Shown in pieces: positions 10,447-21,207 of a stretch of 64,000 nt of DNA. Position numbers and translations under genes: made by a program. Under the pieces are notes generated by a model. The model did no database searches. It worked only from the letters and a program-made list of their open reading frames with translations, and was not told the DNA's origin. The stretch comes from Brachypodium distachyon (Eukaryota > Streptophyta > Magnoliopsida > Poales > Poaceae). The DNA is taken from NCBI RefSeq assembly GCF_000005505.3, contig NC_016135.3:7906613-7970612 (forward strand), read 5' to 3'. Positions within the stretch are counted from its first letter, which is position 1. Each line of letters starts with the position of its first letter.

Positions 10447-13237
10447 CAACCCGAGATAAGGACTCAGTCATACCTTGCACTTCCGAGACGCGTTTCAGGA
10501 GCTCCGACACTTGAGCATCGTTCCTGGCTGTGTACGAGAGCACATATCAGTTTTCACGGTACATAGATAGCTCAACATAGCTTTTATATCGGTGGAATTA
10601 TACTCACTCTTGTTCTGCTGTTCGGCCACCAAAGCTTTGTGCTTTGCCGCCAGTTTCCGGTGCGCTGCAAGCAGAACTTTGAAGGTGGTGGTGTGCTTAT
10701 TCATGCAGCTCTGAAAGACGGTGATCCACAGTTAGTTCTATTGCAGTGGCAAGTCAACAGCTTTCAGCTTCAAGCCGACTACTCTAAACCCAGCCTGAAT
10801 CTCGCGGAATAGTGTTTGAAGTTTCTTAAGCTTCAGGCCGACTATTCTAAACCCGGCCTGAATCTCGGGGAATAGTGTTTGAAGTTTTTTAAGCTTCAGG
10901 CCGACTATTCTAAACTCGGCCTGAATCTCGGGGAATAGTGTTTGAACTTTTTAAGTTTTGCAGAGCGTTTGAAGGTTTCTAAGATGAGCTTCAGGCCGAC
11001 TAATTCTTACTCACCTTAAACCTCGGGGACTAGGAGTATGTATAATGGAGATAGAGTAAAAAACTTCAAAGGAATTTTTCGTACCTCAGCAGCTCGGCTA
11101 GACTCAAAGAGGGCAACCCTTGCCTAGAACATCCGGGCCGCCACTGACTCCGGAGTCGCCGCCATAGGTGCTGGCCCCACCAGAGCGTTTGGCCGTGCTG
11201 TCTTGATGGTGCCGGAGTTCACCTCGTAGCTCTCGGCGCTGTTCCAGTCCATCACATACTGGCCAAGCGACCCTCAGCTATGCCCGCTTGCTGTCCTAAG
11301 GGGAACTCCCTGAGTACCCCGGACGGTGAGCCGGAAGAACTCGCAGGCTCTTGTCCCGCCGGTATGGCGGAGCTCCTAGTCTTCTTGGCTCGTGCAGCCG
11401 CTAGTTGAGTCGCATGCGGCTGCGGCGGTGGTGGCGTTGCTGTTGCTTGGGGTCCTTGGGGTTGTGTGGCCGGCTGCTGAGAATCCGTGGCCAGGGGCTG
11501 TGGCTGCGGCTGCGCATCAGGCGCTGCCGACAAAGGAGCAGTCCCGGTCGCCGAAGTCCTGGCCGCAGATGTCCTGGCTTGTGCGACGCTCGAAGCATCG
11601 ATGCCAGGGCCGACATCCCGGACGGGGGATGTCGGATTCTCCCGTGGCCTGAGTTGAAGGCTCTGCACGTAGAGACGAGGCTGCCGCAATGCAGGTCTGA
11701 GACTGTGTAGCTGTTAGGGCCTCCCTGCAGGAATGAAAGTTTGTCACCTTCATGACAATTAAGAAAAATACCGACATTGGAAGATCGAAATGCTATAAAT
11801 CTTACCCGGTGACCATGGGCTTCGGCTTTGGTTGCCACCCAGCGGTCTTCTTCCGCTTCAAGGTCTTGGGAAGGTCGGTCTCGGCGATGCGCTTCTCGCC
11901 AGCCGACACCATAGCAGCAGCCGGACCCGACGCCACAGCAGGGATAGGATCATCTGAGTAAGCTGTTCCCGGATTAATGCAGGCATGAATATTTTGGTGA
12001 TAAGTATTCTGATATCTATGAGAAGATGTCGGGAGTCATTACCTACGGCACGACGGGGGCCGGCATGAGAGATCGGCATGTGGTCCTCCGAGTCCAGGTC
12101 CTCCTAGTAAGCTACTAAGCGCTTGCTTCCGAAGCGCATATCCGGCGAATGCCCGTCCTCATGGCGCTGAAGGGTAAATCTCTGCACAAAAGTATAAGGT
12201 TGCGCCGAGATAAGTCATGGTTGGATGGAAGCCGGCATAACAATCATGTCGGATGAGAATTGAAGACATATACAAATAAAAACTTACCGGAGGCGCATGG
12301 TTCTTCCGGCTTAACGGAAGCATGCCCTAGCTCCAGTTCTCGGACAGGTTCGTCTTGGCGATCGCTTTAACTCGGCGCCGGACTTCAAGCTTGTCCAGCC
12401 TGATGGTCGAAACCCGGTTCGGGTCGAACTAGCCGCTATAAAAACACATCTTGTGTGTCCGGCGTTGCAGCGGGCATACCTGCCGGAACACAAATGTCGC
12501 GAGCAGGTCATCGACCGTCATCCCGTTCTCCTTGAGCTCGATGATGCCGGCATGAACCTCATTGATCTCCGGAAGAGAGTCTTTGGGGTCATAATTCCAG
12601 TTCTTCTATTCCTCCGGCGAACCGACTACGAATCCCGGCAGGTTGATCCTATCGGTGTCGGAGGAGTTCTTGACGTAAAAGAAGGTCTTGAGCCATTTCT
12701 TGCAGGACTCAAGACCTTGGATCCGAGGGAAGATGGAACCTCGGCGGGGTATAATGGTGGCGGCGCCGCATTGGGTCATGGGCTTAGCGGCGCCGGGATT
12801 GTCCTTATCGGGAAAGACTTGGGGCCGGAACATAAAGTACTTGGCCCACAAGTCAACAGAGGGCCAGAGGCCGAGATAACTCTCACAGCAGGTGACAAAT
12901 GCCGAGAGAGTGAGAATGGCGTTAGCCAGAAGTTGGTGTGGCTGGAGGCCGAAATAGTCTAAGAACTGCCTGGTGAAGTCGCTAGCCGGGAGCCCAAATC
13001 CGCGTTCGAAATGAGCAACGAAGACGACACACTCACCAGCTCAGGTGTCGGCACGACCTCATCGCCGGGGATCCGGCATTCCACCCCCTCCGGGGTCCGC
13101 CGGATGCGGCGGAGCCAGTCGATATCCGTCGGCGACACGTCGGAGCCCTCCCGTCCGCCGCGCTCCGAGCCTGTGTCCTCCTCTGTGTGCTGAACAGCGG
13201 GGTCGACGGCGACAGCATCGCAGGAAGAAGAGGCCAT
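10447..13237 (-). pseudogene. Tat-A antisense gene (aORF-A): Transposase_28-like, multi-exon
   Basis: This gene runs opposite to its host element. I chose the ATG at 13237 (protein start MASSSCDAV). The N-terminal half matches the plant 'putative gypsy type transposon' family (Transposase_28, PF04195): an AHFERGFGLPASDF block at about 12980-13020 and a DLWAKYFMF block at about 12825-12855, after a frameshift near 13035. GT-AG introns read well on the minus strand at 12287-12182, 12042-11954, 11805-11725, 11084-10711 and 10607-10528, with another donor at 10473. Later exons are Pro/Gln/Ala-rich and then coiled-coil-like (about 10708-10608 and 10527-10474). Tekay-1 cuts the gene inside its last visible intron. 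The family is known in Tat elements; its role is not known to me. Confidence 0.75.
10766..10954. repeat. Three 63-bp tandem repeats inside an aORF-A intron
   Basis: Repeat units start at 10766, 10829 and 10892 (period 63 bp). Each begins with AGCTTCA and G/A, then GCCGACTA. A decayed fourth start is near 10986. All lie inside the inferred 374-nt intron 11084-10711, so their 21-codon period need not be coding. Confidence 0.85.
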
Positions 13238-13477
13238 GGCGAGAAAACAGATCTAGGTTTGGGGTCCGGCGAGGAGTATGCGGCGCAGGACGCACGCGCA
13301 GAGAAGAACGGCGGCGGAGAGGCAGGCAAGTGCGTGCGGGAATGCAGCGGCAAGCTTGGTTGCTGGAGGAAGAGCGGTGGCAGAAGAGCTCCGAGGTCGC
13401 AGCAATGGCGGGGCATGCAAGAAGAGGGAGAGCAAGGGTTTCGGGGGGAAAGTGAAGGGCTTTCACCCTGCCCCGCT

Positions 13478-13485
13478 TATTTATA
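13478..13485 (-). promoter_or_regulatory. TATA box of the Tat-A antisense gene
   Basis: TATAAATA reads on the minus strand 241 bp upstream of the aORF-A start codon, in otherwise GC-rich sequence. Its place suggests the antisense gene has its own promoter rather than relying on an LTR. Confidence 0.55.
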
Positions 13486-14022
13486 ACCGAGGCGCACTCG
13501 TGGGGTGCGGATCTTCCACGCCCATGATCCCCGTGGCCAACGATAAAACCACGCATGATCGTGGGGGCATTTAACCCCACAAACGGTGCACAAGCGCGAT
13601 TACTGCGCAACGTGGCGCAGTAAATCCCGCTGAATCCGGGGAGATAAGGCTCCGTGTGGGAACCGAAATTCCCCCTCTTAATGGCCTGCCGGTTTTCCTG
13701 TCTGATGGGACGACACGCTTGCCTCAAAAGGCGCGCCGACAGTACTTCTGGTTTTATCTTCCCATTATTAAAGTAGAGCACAAAGTATGAGCGACAGGTG
13801 GCATTAATGTCAGCAGAAATGGGTTTTCTATTGTCGGCCGCGGTGAAGAAATTACCGCACCGACTAAATATGTTGGAATTGCCAAATCTCGGCTAAGAAA
13901 GCTCGGGATTGTCTCAGCATTTTCCTTGGCTCAGCCCTACTAGGCTTTGGTTGCCTGAATTTTTGGAAACTGTCAGGGCCCGACATCTTTTCCTGCCGGA
14001 CCGCAACAGCTTCGGGGACTAG
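13486..14022. other. Tat-A sequence between aORF promoter and 3' LTR, with polypurine tract
   Basis: No ORF here looks real. The stretch ends with a purine-rich segment (TTCGGGGACTAG, 14011-14022) just before the LTR, the polypurine tract of the plus-strand element. Confidence 0.6.
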
Positions 14023-14715
14023 TGTCGGGGGGATGACCCCAGGTAGGGTCATGATGACACATATTAGCCGAGATAACGAGGGCAAAGCCGGCCCAGGCAA
14101 GTACGCCGGCATCCTTGAGCCGAATTGGTAACAGGTGACTGCACAGAGATGCGCCGAAGAAGGACCGATGACGAAGGCTGACGCGTGGCTACAGTGCGCG
14201 CCGCCTGGCGCTACGAAAACTAAAGCTGTTTTGTCCCCTGTCTTGCAACCCGAAGGGAACCCTGGGGTGTACCCGACGGGCCCCGTAGAAGATAGGGTTA
14301 GCTTTTGGTCCACATGTCAGTATGACATCGGCGGCCTATAAATAGGAACACTACCCCTCCAGGGAAAGGGGTCCTTCACTTAGTCATCTAGGGTTTTCCC
14401 CTTCTTCTTCTTCTTCTTCTTCTTCTTCTTCTTCTTCTTCTTCTTCTTCTTCTTCTTCTTCTTCTTCTTCTTCTTCTTCTTCTTCCTCAAGAAACAGCTC
14501 AAGGAGCGCCATTGTAATCCTCGGTATCTCGGGAAATACCACAAAGCAGGAATACGAGTTTTACCTCATCGAGAGGGCTCCAAACCTGGGTAAAACTGTG
14601 TGTGTTCTTGTGTTGTGCGTGGTTCTAATCACGTCCTCCCTCCTCCGGTTCCTCCTTCGTCCATCAGCCCCAACATAAGCCATCCTATGGCATCTTCCAT
14701 GACACCACCATGACA
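14023..14715 (+). repeat. Tat-A 3' LTR, 693 bp
   Basis: It begins TGTCGGGG and ends CATGACA, giving the inverted TGTC/GACA ends typical of Tat LTRs. TATAAATA at 14337-14344 is a plausible core promoter, and a long (CTT)n run starts about 55 bp downstream of it. The five bases after it are TCGCG. Confidence 0.85.
14401..14486. repeat. (CTT)n microsatellite within the Tat-A LTR
   Basis: About 28 uninterrupted CTT units lie downstream of the LTR TATA box, so an LTR transcript would carry a (CUU)n tract in its leader. Confidence 0.97.
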
Positions 14716-14720
14716 TCGCG

Positions 14721-16625
14721 CCTTTGAGAGACGAAGAAAAAGAAAGGGTCGCACGCACGAAGAACTAGCTTCGCCTGATCTCATCGCAGCCACCTCCCAC
14801 GTGGAGTGTGACCGCAGTGGCGAAATCCGCGAGCCTAAACCTCAGTGGCGATGGAAGGGAGGTTGAAAGATCGAGTATGTCACAGAGGGGGGGTGAATGT
14901 GACCAGTTTTAATTCTTTCTTCAAAATTAAGACTGAAGACTGAAGACAGTCACAATACTTCAACAATTTAGATTACACATGAATTTTAGAGTTGCAGCGG
15001 AAAGAAGAAAGATGAACAGGTTTAGCAGCAGCAATGAAGACAGAACACAATGAAACAGTTATACTTCACAGAGAGTAAAGGTTGAGGAACGAAATCACCA
15101 AGACTAAAGACAGAGGGATTTGTTTCCGAAGTTCAGATTGTTGGCTCAATCCTACGTCTCCGTCTAGGAGGCTGAGTCACACAAGACTCACGGACACACA
15201 AGTCCACCCAATCCTCGTGAGCTAAGACCGAAGTCTCGCCCAGTTACTCGTGGTAGATCTTGAGGTGATCTCCGGACCTTCACAGACTGGTTGATGGCAA
15301 ATCACAATCTTCGATTGCTCTTCAACACTCACTCCTAGCCGTCTAGGTGATGCCAATCACCAAGAGTAACAAACTTCAAGTGCTTGGCTAGAGAGGGGAT
15401 CCCATTCTTCACGCTCAGTTCAGCTCTAAGGCTTTTATCAGGTGTTCTTCAAAACAACTCACTCGGGATCACCACCGAACTCCTTCGGGGTGGGTCGTCT
15501 TATATAGCCTTGGCCACGGCTGATTGAGCCGTTGTGACCCATTGGATAAAGTGAACTTTGAGACTCCAGCTCACACTTTATCACTTTGTCTCACAACGGT
15601 TAGATTAGGTGGTCAAGCACGAAAGCTACAGATTTTCAAACACATTTGAAATCAGAGTGAAGACCTCACTCTGAAGTTTCTGTGAAGCCTGAAATGCTTC
15701 ATTCTTCACTCCGACGGAAAACACTCACACATAAAATGGTTTTCGCCTAAGCTGAACATGAAGAATAAGGTTTCACCTATACCAGCTCCACACTTCAAAC
15801 CCCCCTTAATAGTACGGCATTCCTATACTCAAGTGAGAAAAAGCTACGGAAAGACCTATGAAGAATGCTATGCTTCACGTTCTTCACTTTTCTTCACTGA
15901 GTTCTTCATACTTCACGCCAGTACCTGTACTTTAATTTTTAGGGGTCATCGATGCTGGTTAAACCAACTTTTCTGAGGAACTAAAACCTGAAACACTCAG
16001 TGTAACTCATTAGTTTCTCAACCATGTTGTCATCATTCATCAAAAGCCATACAGGGGCAAGGTTTCCCTTTTAGAGGTCAACCTATGCTCTCTCAATAGT
16101 TGATGTCGTCTTGCCCGTTCCATGTTTACAAATACGAACAGGGCAACAACAAGCCTAGCTATCCCTTGAGGGAGTGCAGACGATTCAAGGAATTACACCT
16201 CGAGCTCATCAGAGCGCAACAATAAACTCACAAGTGAGTCATCCCCATCGCCCCGGCAATAGGGCCGTCATGACGACATCAGCGACTCCGGTCATGGGAG
16301 CCTCATCGGGCCACATACTACAGGCTAACCTGGTCGAGGTAATAAACCACTCTTTGGAGCAAACACTTGCTGCTGTCGAGTCATATCCAGCGACAGCAGG
16401 CCACGTCTGCATGATTCAGAAGAGCAGGCCAACGAACAGGGTTCAGAAGTTAATAATCCGACAAGTACATATGGCTGTGGCCACGCCACCAGCAGCGCCA
16501 CAGTACCTTGATTGGTCTGAAACGCAAATCAGTTACGCTCGAGAAGATCGCCCTCCCAGGGTCCCATGACCCGGACACGCTGCCCTGGTGCTCGAAGCCC
16601 AGATCGGTGGGTACATGATGAACAA
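14721..16625 (+). pseudogene. gag: Tat-B gag C-terminus and start of protease, split by a SIRE solo LTR
   Basis: Two pieces flank the solo LTR at 14864-16073. The left piece (14721-14863) reads through as basic gag sequence. The right piece (16079 on) contains a Cys/His segment around 16106-16175 (CPFH ... NNKPSYPLREC) typical of Tat gag. After a decayed stretch it has YLDWSE at about 16505-16520, EDRPPRVP ending at 16566, and PGHAALVLEAQIGGY just beyond. This is the known entry into Tat protease, but the catalytic DGG motif is missing because SIRE sequence takes over at about 16626. A TGA at 16567 falls where Arg is expected. It is broken and not expressible. Confidence 0.7.
14864..16073 (-). 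mobile_element. Solo LTR of a SIRE-type Copia element
   Basis: The 1210-bp unit has a perfect 5-bp TSD, GAGGT, at 14859-14863 and 16074-16078. Read on the minus strand it ends CTTTCA after a C-rich CACCCCCCCTCTG block typical of SIRE LTR ends. It starts TAAAAGGG, which fits a mutated TGAAAG start. TATATAAG on the minus strand at about 15500 is a plausible TATA box. No internal sequence is attached. Confidence 0.75.
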
Positions 16626-18284
16626 AATGCAAAGAGCTCCCCCTGAAGATATGCACTATTTAGATTGTGTTTGAATGCAAGTGCAAAGAGCTTTAGGAAT
16701 GTGAGGAAATCTTCATATTCTTCAGAAGCAAGGGTGTGCATTGTGTACAGGGTTAGAGCAGAAATAATAAGAATTCATACATGCTCATAAATTGAAGTAA
16801 ACATGCATGCATGAGGAATGAAAATGCATGAAGATTAAATTTATTACAGGCATTTCAGAATCCTCATGCAACAGGCAATATTAAGTTTACTTCAGCACAA
16901 CCAAGAGTTTTAAACCACACAGATAGGACTTAAGGTTTTTAGGACGACGACGACGAAGAATCAGATAAAAAACAAAACTCCCCCTGCATCAAAAGGCGAA
17001 ACCTCCCCCCGACTCCTTCTCCCCCTTTGGCATCAAGACGCCAAAAAGGTTGAAGACTATTGGCTTGGTGTAGCTTCACTGTCTTCAGGCTTCAGAACGT
17101 CGGGGTAGTGCTGGGAGAGGAAGTCTTAAAGTAAGCCACTGGTCTTCTCTTCGCGGGACGCCAGCTTCTTGAGGAGTACTTGCTGATTCTTCAACAGAGC
17201 GGCCTGCTTCCCAAGGAGATCCTGCTGATCTTCAATCTTGCGGGAGAGCTTCACAATGAGATTCTTCAAAGAACCATCCGTGCCGGAGTTGGTCTCATAC
17301 TGAGAGTCAGATGGACGAAGTGCTTGCTTCAGCTGCGGTTGCGACGGGATGGGCTGTGAAGACTCAGGGCGATCAGATACTAAGGTAGGAGGAAGCACAG
17401 ACGGCTCTGGATCTTGAGGCTTCAGCGAAAAGTACTTGTGCTGATGCTCCAACTCAAAGCACTTCTCAGACAACTGCAGGATGATCTTCATAATCTAGGG
17501 TGCATAGGGCAGGGCACGCACACGGTCTGCTGAGGCATGGGTGATGGTCTGAAGAATATAGTCTCCAAAATCTTTCTTCTCACCCTTGAAGATGGCAAGC
17601 AGCAGATTGCAGTGAAGATTGGCTATCTCACTGGAGTTGCCTTGCTTGGGAGAGAGAGTGAAACGGAGAATGTCATTGAGAATCTTCACTTCAGGCTTCA
17701 ACCCAGCCAGTCCTCCATAGGCGCCAGAAAATCCTTCTTCATAGAGAATGGCAATGTCTTCATCTGAGGCAGCCTGTTCTTCATGGATCTTGGGTTGGCC
17801 ATCGAACTCAGCGAGACCAAGGAAATCCTTGAAGTGCCTGGAGGTGCAGCTGTGCTTGTCACCATCTGTCATCCAGTAGATGTTGTAGCTCTTTGAGTTG
17901 TCTTCAAATCTGCAGACCTTTCTGCCGAAAGTAGCATAGAATTGAAGAATCAGCTCATCATTCCAGTTCTGGCAGGTCTGAAGAAACTTCAGCAGATGCA
18001 TATCATTAAGAGCATTTGCAGCAGTCATGACTCCACTCTGACGATTGGTGGCGAACCATTCATCATTGATGTACTTCATCTTGGCAATGTGGGTTCGTGG
18101 CAGAAGAATCTGCGCATAGTAGTCCTGCTGCTCAAAAGACTAAAACCTCCGGTCTTCAGCTGATCTCTCCTCCTTGTACTTCAGCCCATTATCCAGCCTC
18201 ACGAGGCGAAGCTCAGCGTTCTTCAGGGCCTTGAAGTAAACCTTCTCTCGGTCAGAGGATATAGGCATCTTTGGCTTGGGAGAC
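16626..18284 (-). mobile_element. SIRE-type Copia internal fragment (3' region)
   Basis: On the minus strand an ORF (18268 to 17126) is followed by several GGGGGAG blocks around 16975-17030 and 16640, including the 'GGCGTCTTGATGCC' segment seen downstream of SIRE pol genes in grasses. The gag-pol body and LTRs are missing. It replaces the Tat-B region between protease and RT. I could not find a TSD, so I infer a rearranged or deletion-trimmed insertion. Bases 16656-16970 hold only AT-rich sequence without a recognisable gene. Confidence 0.55.
17126..18268 (-). pseudogene. SIRE-associated extra ORF (env-like position), decayed
   Basis: I chose the ATG at 18268 (MPISSDREK). The frame is open to a TAG at about 18140, continues to about 17495 where another TAG falls, and then continues to 17126. 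The first third is charged and mixed alpha/beta in look (Tyr/Phe-rich FYATFGRKV ... YWMTDGDKH). The last third is a Gln/Leu/Lys heptad-like coiled coil (about 17240-17130). It lies where SIRE elements keep an extra ORF downstream of pol, sometimes called env-like. I see no clear signal peptide or membrane segment, so an envelope role is not supported here. What it does is unknown to me. Confidence 0.5.
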
Positions 18285-19437
18285 AACAGCAAATGCAGAA
18301 GCTCCTCTTGGGGATTCTCCTTGCGTCCCGCAAGTTGCGCCACTACTTCCAGGCGCACCGCATCACGGTGGTGTCGGGGTTCTGCCTTGAGCGAGCGCTC
18401 ACCAACCGCGAAGTCACCGGGAGGGTGGCCGAATGGAGGATGGAGCTGTCGGAGTTCGACCTCCACTTCGCCAACTCCAAGAGCATCAAGAGCGCGGCCT
18501 TGGCGGACTTCGTCGCGGAGTGGACGTCGACAAGTGTGGAAGAGGATGGGCTGGAAACCAGCCTGCCCGGCAAGCTAGATGAAGACCACTGGGTCCTCTA
18601 CTTCGACGGCGCGTTTAGTCTCCAAGGAGCTGGCGCCGGGGTCGTCATCGAGTCACCGATAGGGGACCAGCTGAGGTTCGCTGTCTAGCTCGATTTCCTG
18701 AACTCCACCAACAACACGGCGGAGTACGAGGGTGTGCTCGCCAGGTTACGGGCAGCGATCGCCCTCGACATCAAGCGTCTGGTTGTTCGCAGGGACTCCC
18801 AGCTCATGATCAACCAGGTGAACAAGGACTATGACTGCCCGCAGATGGCACCGTACGTGGAGGAAGTCCGCAAGCTAGAACGCAAGTTCAAAGGTTTGTG
18901 ATTCGAGCACGTCAAGCGGAAGGACAACTTTGCGGCTGACAAGCTGTCCAAGATGGCAGCGGAGCGCCGGAAGCCCCCGGCAGGGGTGTTCTGCCAGAAG
19001 CAAGCGTCTCCTTCAGTTGCCCCCGAGCCGTTTGCCGAGGACGCCCCTTTGGCAACTGAAGGAAACCCCGCAACAGCAGGGGTCCATGCCGCTAACATAG
19101 CGGCATGCGTTGGCAGGGAGACCCCTCCTTGGGCGGTGGAAATCGCCCGCTGCTTGAAGGGGAGGCTCTCCCGGGAGATGAAGTTGCCGCGGAGCGAGTA
19201 GCGTGGCAAGCCAAAATGTACACTGTGGTGGATGGAAACCTCTACCGCAGGCATGCAAACGGGGTCAAGCTCATCTGCATGCCGCAAGACGAAGGGCGCG
19301 CGCTGTTGGAGGAGATACATCGAGGCACATGTTCACACCATGTGGCCTCCCGGGCTTTAGCCGGCAAGGCGTTTCGGCACGGTTTCTACTGGCCCACGGC
19401 CCTGGCCGACGCGGAGGTGTCTTTCCATACTCGGTTG
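18285..19437 (+). pseudogene. pol: Tat-B pol remnant: end of RT-RNase H, second RNase H, start of integrase
   Basis: The sequence enters pol late, at a LLLGILLASRKLRHYF block (18296-18345) that aligns with the Tat-C polyprotein near 61900. The polymerase core, including the YVDD box, is absent. The linker ADFVAEW is at about 18505-18525. A second, plant-type RNase H (aRNH) follows with FDGA at 18604-18615, NNTAEYEG near 18711 and RDSQLMINQ near 18793. Integrase starts with VVDGNLYRR near 19233 and its His pair (CSHHVAS) near 19334, then stops at about 19437 where spacer DNA begins. In-frame stops occur at 18686, 18899 and 19198. It is non-functional. Confidence 0.75.
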
Positions 19438-19504
19438 TGAGCAGGGGGCTGCTGGAGCCTCGAAAACAAAAACCTGTCGTCGGATCTCCCCGGCACAGGG
19501 CATG

Positions 19505-19621
19505 CAGTTGCCGGGCTTCCCGCAACGTGCATCCTTGGACCAGCAGTTGCCGGGCTTCCCGCAACGTGCATCCTTGGACCAGCAGTTGCCGGGCTTCGCG
19601 CAACGTGCACCACGCAGACGC
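19505..19621. repeat. Three 39-bp tandem repeats at the pol/spacer junction
   Basis: Units start at 19505, 19544 and 19583 (CAGTTGCCGGGCTTC ...). The period is exactly 39 bp; the first two are identical and the third diverges at its end. It lies where Tat-B integrase is cut off. Confidence 0.9.
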
Positions 19622-21207
19622 TGCGTTTGGGAAATGAGTTGCTCACAACCAAGTTTGCCATCGACCCCTCCGTGCCCGGGGGCTGGGAGGCAGGAGATTG
19701 TGGTTATCCACACTGCTCTGTATTTTTGTGAATTTCGAAAACTTTTTGCGGCACCTCGAGTTTGGTAAGAATCTAACATGCAGGCAAAGCTGGAATCTAG
19801 CATACTGTATTGCCTGTGGACCGTCCACGGGCCGTGGCGCGTAGCGGTGCCTTGTGGTGTGGAGTGACCGCACTGCGAGGGATTCATCGCACTCAGAGGC
19901 TCTTGACTGTGGAGGAGGCCGCCACGGGTGCCACAACAACTTGGCATGCGGGGTGGCGAAGACCATGCCGCACTCCGAGGGGTGGGGCGCCACGGGTGCT
20001 GCGCTGATCCGTCGCGCACGGTGGCGAAGCCTTCCCCCTGCGCCTATAAAAAAGGGCGCCTCGGCCATGGAACGGCCCAGAGCGCAACTGAGGAAAGACA
20101 AGGGAGTGGGGCTGCACAGGCACGATGATGGTGCATGCCATCGGCGCTCGGCGCCGACAAGTGCACTGCCATCGCGCCCTTGCCGCATCACTCCATCGAG
20201 TCCGCTCCGAGGGATGCCACGGAGACACGGTGGTGGTGCATCCCACCAGCGCTCGGTGCCGGCAGGTGCACGGCCACCGTGTCCTTGCCGCACCTCCTCT
20301 GGTGAGCGACTCCGGGGCAAGGGCTGCCGCGGAAGCACTGTGGTGGTGCATTCCATCAGCGCTCGGCACCGACGGGTGCACTGTCACAGTGCTCCCGACG
20401 CACCCCTTCAACGGGTATCTCCGCAAGGAGCGGGGGTTGCCGCGGAGACACTATGGTGGTGCATGCTATCGGCGCTCGGCGCTGACGGGTGCACTGCCAT
20501 AGTGTCCCTGCCGCATTTCCCTAGAGCGCGCCTCTATAGGCGGGGGTCGTCGCGAGGACGCTGTGATGGCATCGGTGCCGGCGTTCGTGTTTGTTCCGGC
20601 CCATCACCGCGTCCCTGCCACGGCTCTCGAGCAGTTTTGCTCCCAGGTAGCGAGGGCTGCTGCGGGAACATCGTGGCGTCCTTGTCGCCTGCCTTCGGCG
20701 GTGGTGGCGAGGAAGCCACGATGTCCCTGCTACGGCCCTCAGACGGGTTTTCCCCAAGCAGTGAGAGCTGCTGTGGGGACGCCGTGACGTCATCGTCGCC
20801 CGCGGTCAGCGGCAGTGCCGAGGATGTCACGGCATCCCTGCCGCACCCCTCGGAACAGGCTCTTCCGAGGGCGAGGGTTGCCGCGGCGTCCCCGCCGCGT
20901 CCCTCTATCAGGCACTTTGCAAGGACGACGAGCCAGGAGTACACCTCCGGCGAACGCTTTGGGCGCAAGACTGAATGAAAAGCTAAGTGCTGGCACCTAA
21001 ATGACGAATCCTCTGAGAACTGAACATAATTGAACATTGCTTCGCCAAGGGTGGCCCCGGAACCTGCGCGTGGCTGGAGTGTTAGAAGGACACTTGCGGG
21101 GGGAATGCGCTCCCCGTGTGGCTTCCCGGGTCCGTCCCGGGAGGGCACGGCTTGGAGTAATTACCCTGCATGTGGAGTGGCTCTCTGCTACCGCTTGACC
21201 CCAGGTC
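19622..21207. repeat. Tat-B GC-rich spacer with about 110-bp tandem repeats
   Basis: Four imperfect units start with TGGTGCAT at 20129, 20234, 20344 and 20457 (spacings 105, 110 and 113). Related but more worn units continue to about 20980. Similar units occur reversed in Tat-D at about 47350-47660. A segment at about 21030-21200 matches the 300-bp repeat of Tat-D (46128-46760). Long ORFs here (up to 374 codons) come from GC-rich repeats and are not believed. Confidence 0.75.

Larger units (their letters stand above)
10447..14715 (+). mobile_element. Tat-A: 3' part of a Tat-lineage gypsy element
   Basis: Only the 3' portion is in the window: the antisense gene, polypurine tract and 3' LTR. 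Tekay-1 inserted into it, so its gag-pol should lie left of the window. After the LTR end, TCGCG (14716-14720) is the expected right TSD; the left one is off-window. To the right the sequence resumes as Tat-B gag, so Tat-A was inserted in the plus orientation into Tat-B. Confidence 0.8.

Noticed and set aside
13059..13781. A 240-codon minus-strand ORF in Tat-A
   Set aside because: Overlaps exon 1 and the promoter of aORF-A in another frame and shows only low-complexity residues.
17126..18268. A host gene on the minus strand
   Set aside because: The ORF is decayed and followed by the GGGGGAG and GGCGTCTTGATGCC segments typical of SIRE 3' regions, so it belongs to a retrotransposon.
19854..20978. 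A 374-codon plus-strand ORF
   Set aside because: It lies wholly in GC-rich tandem repeats, overlaps equally long ORFs in other frames, and has no recognisable domain.
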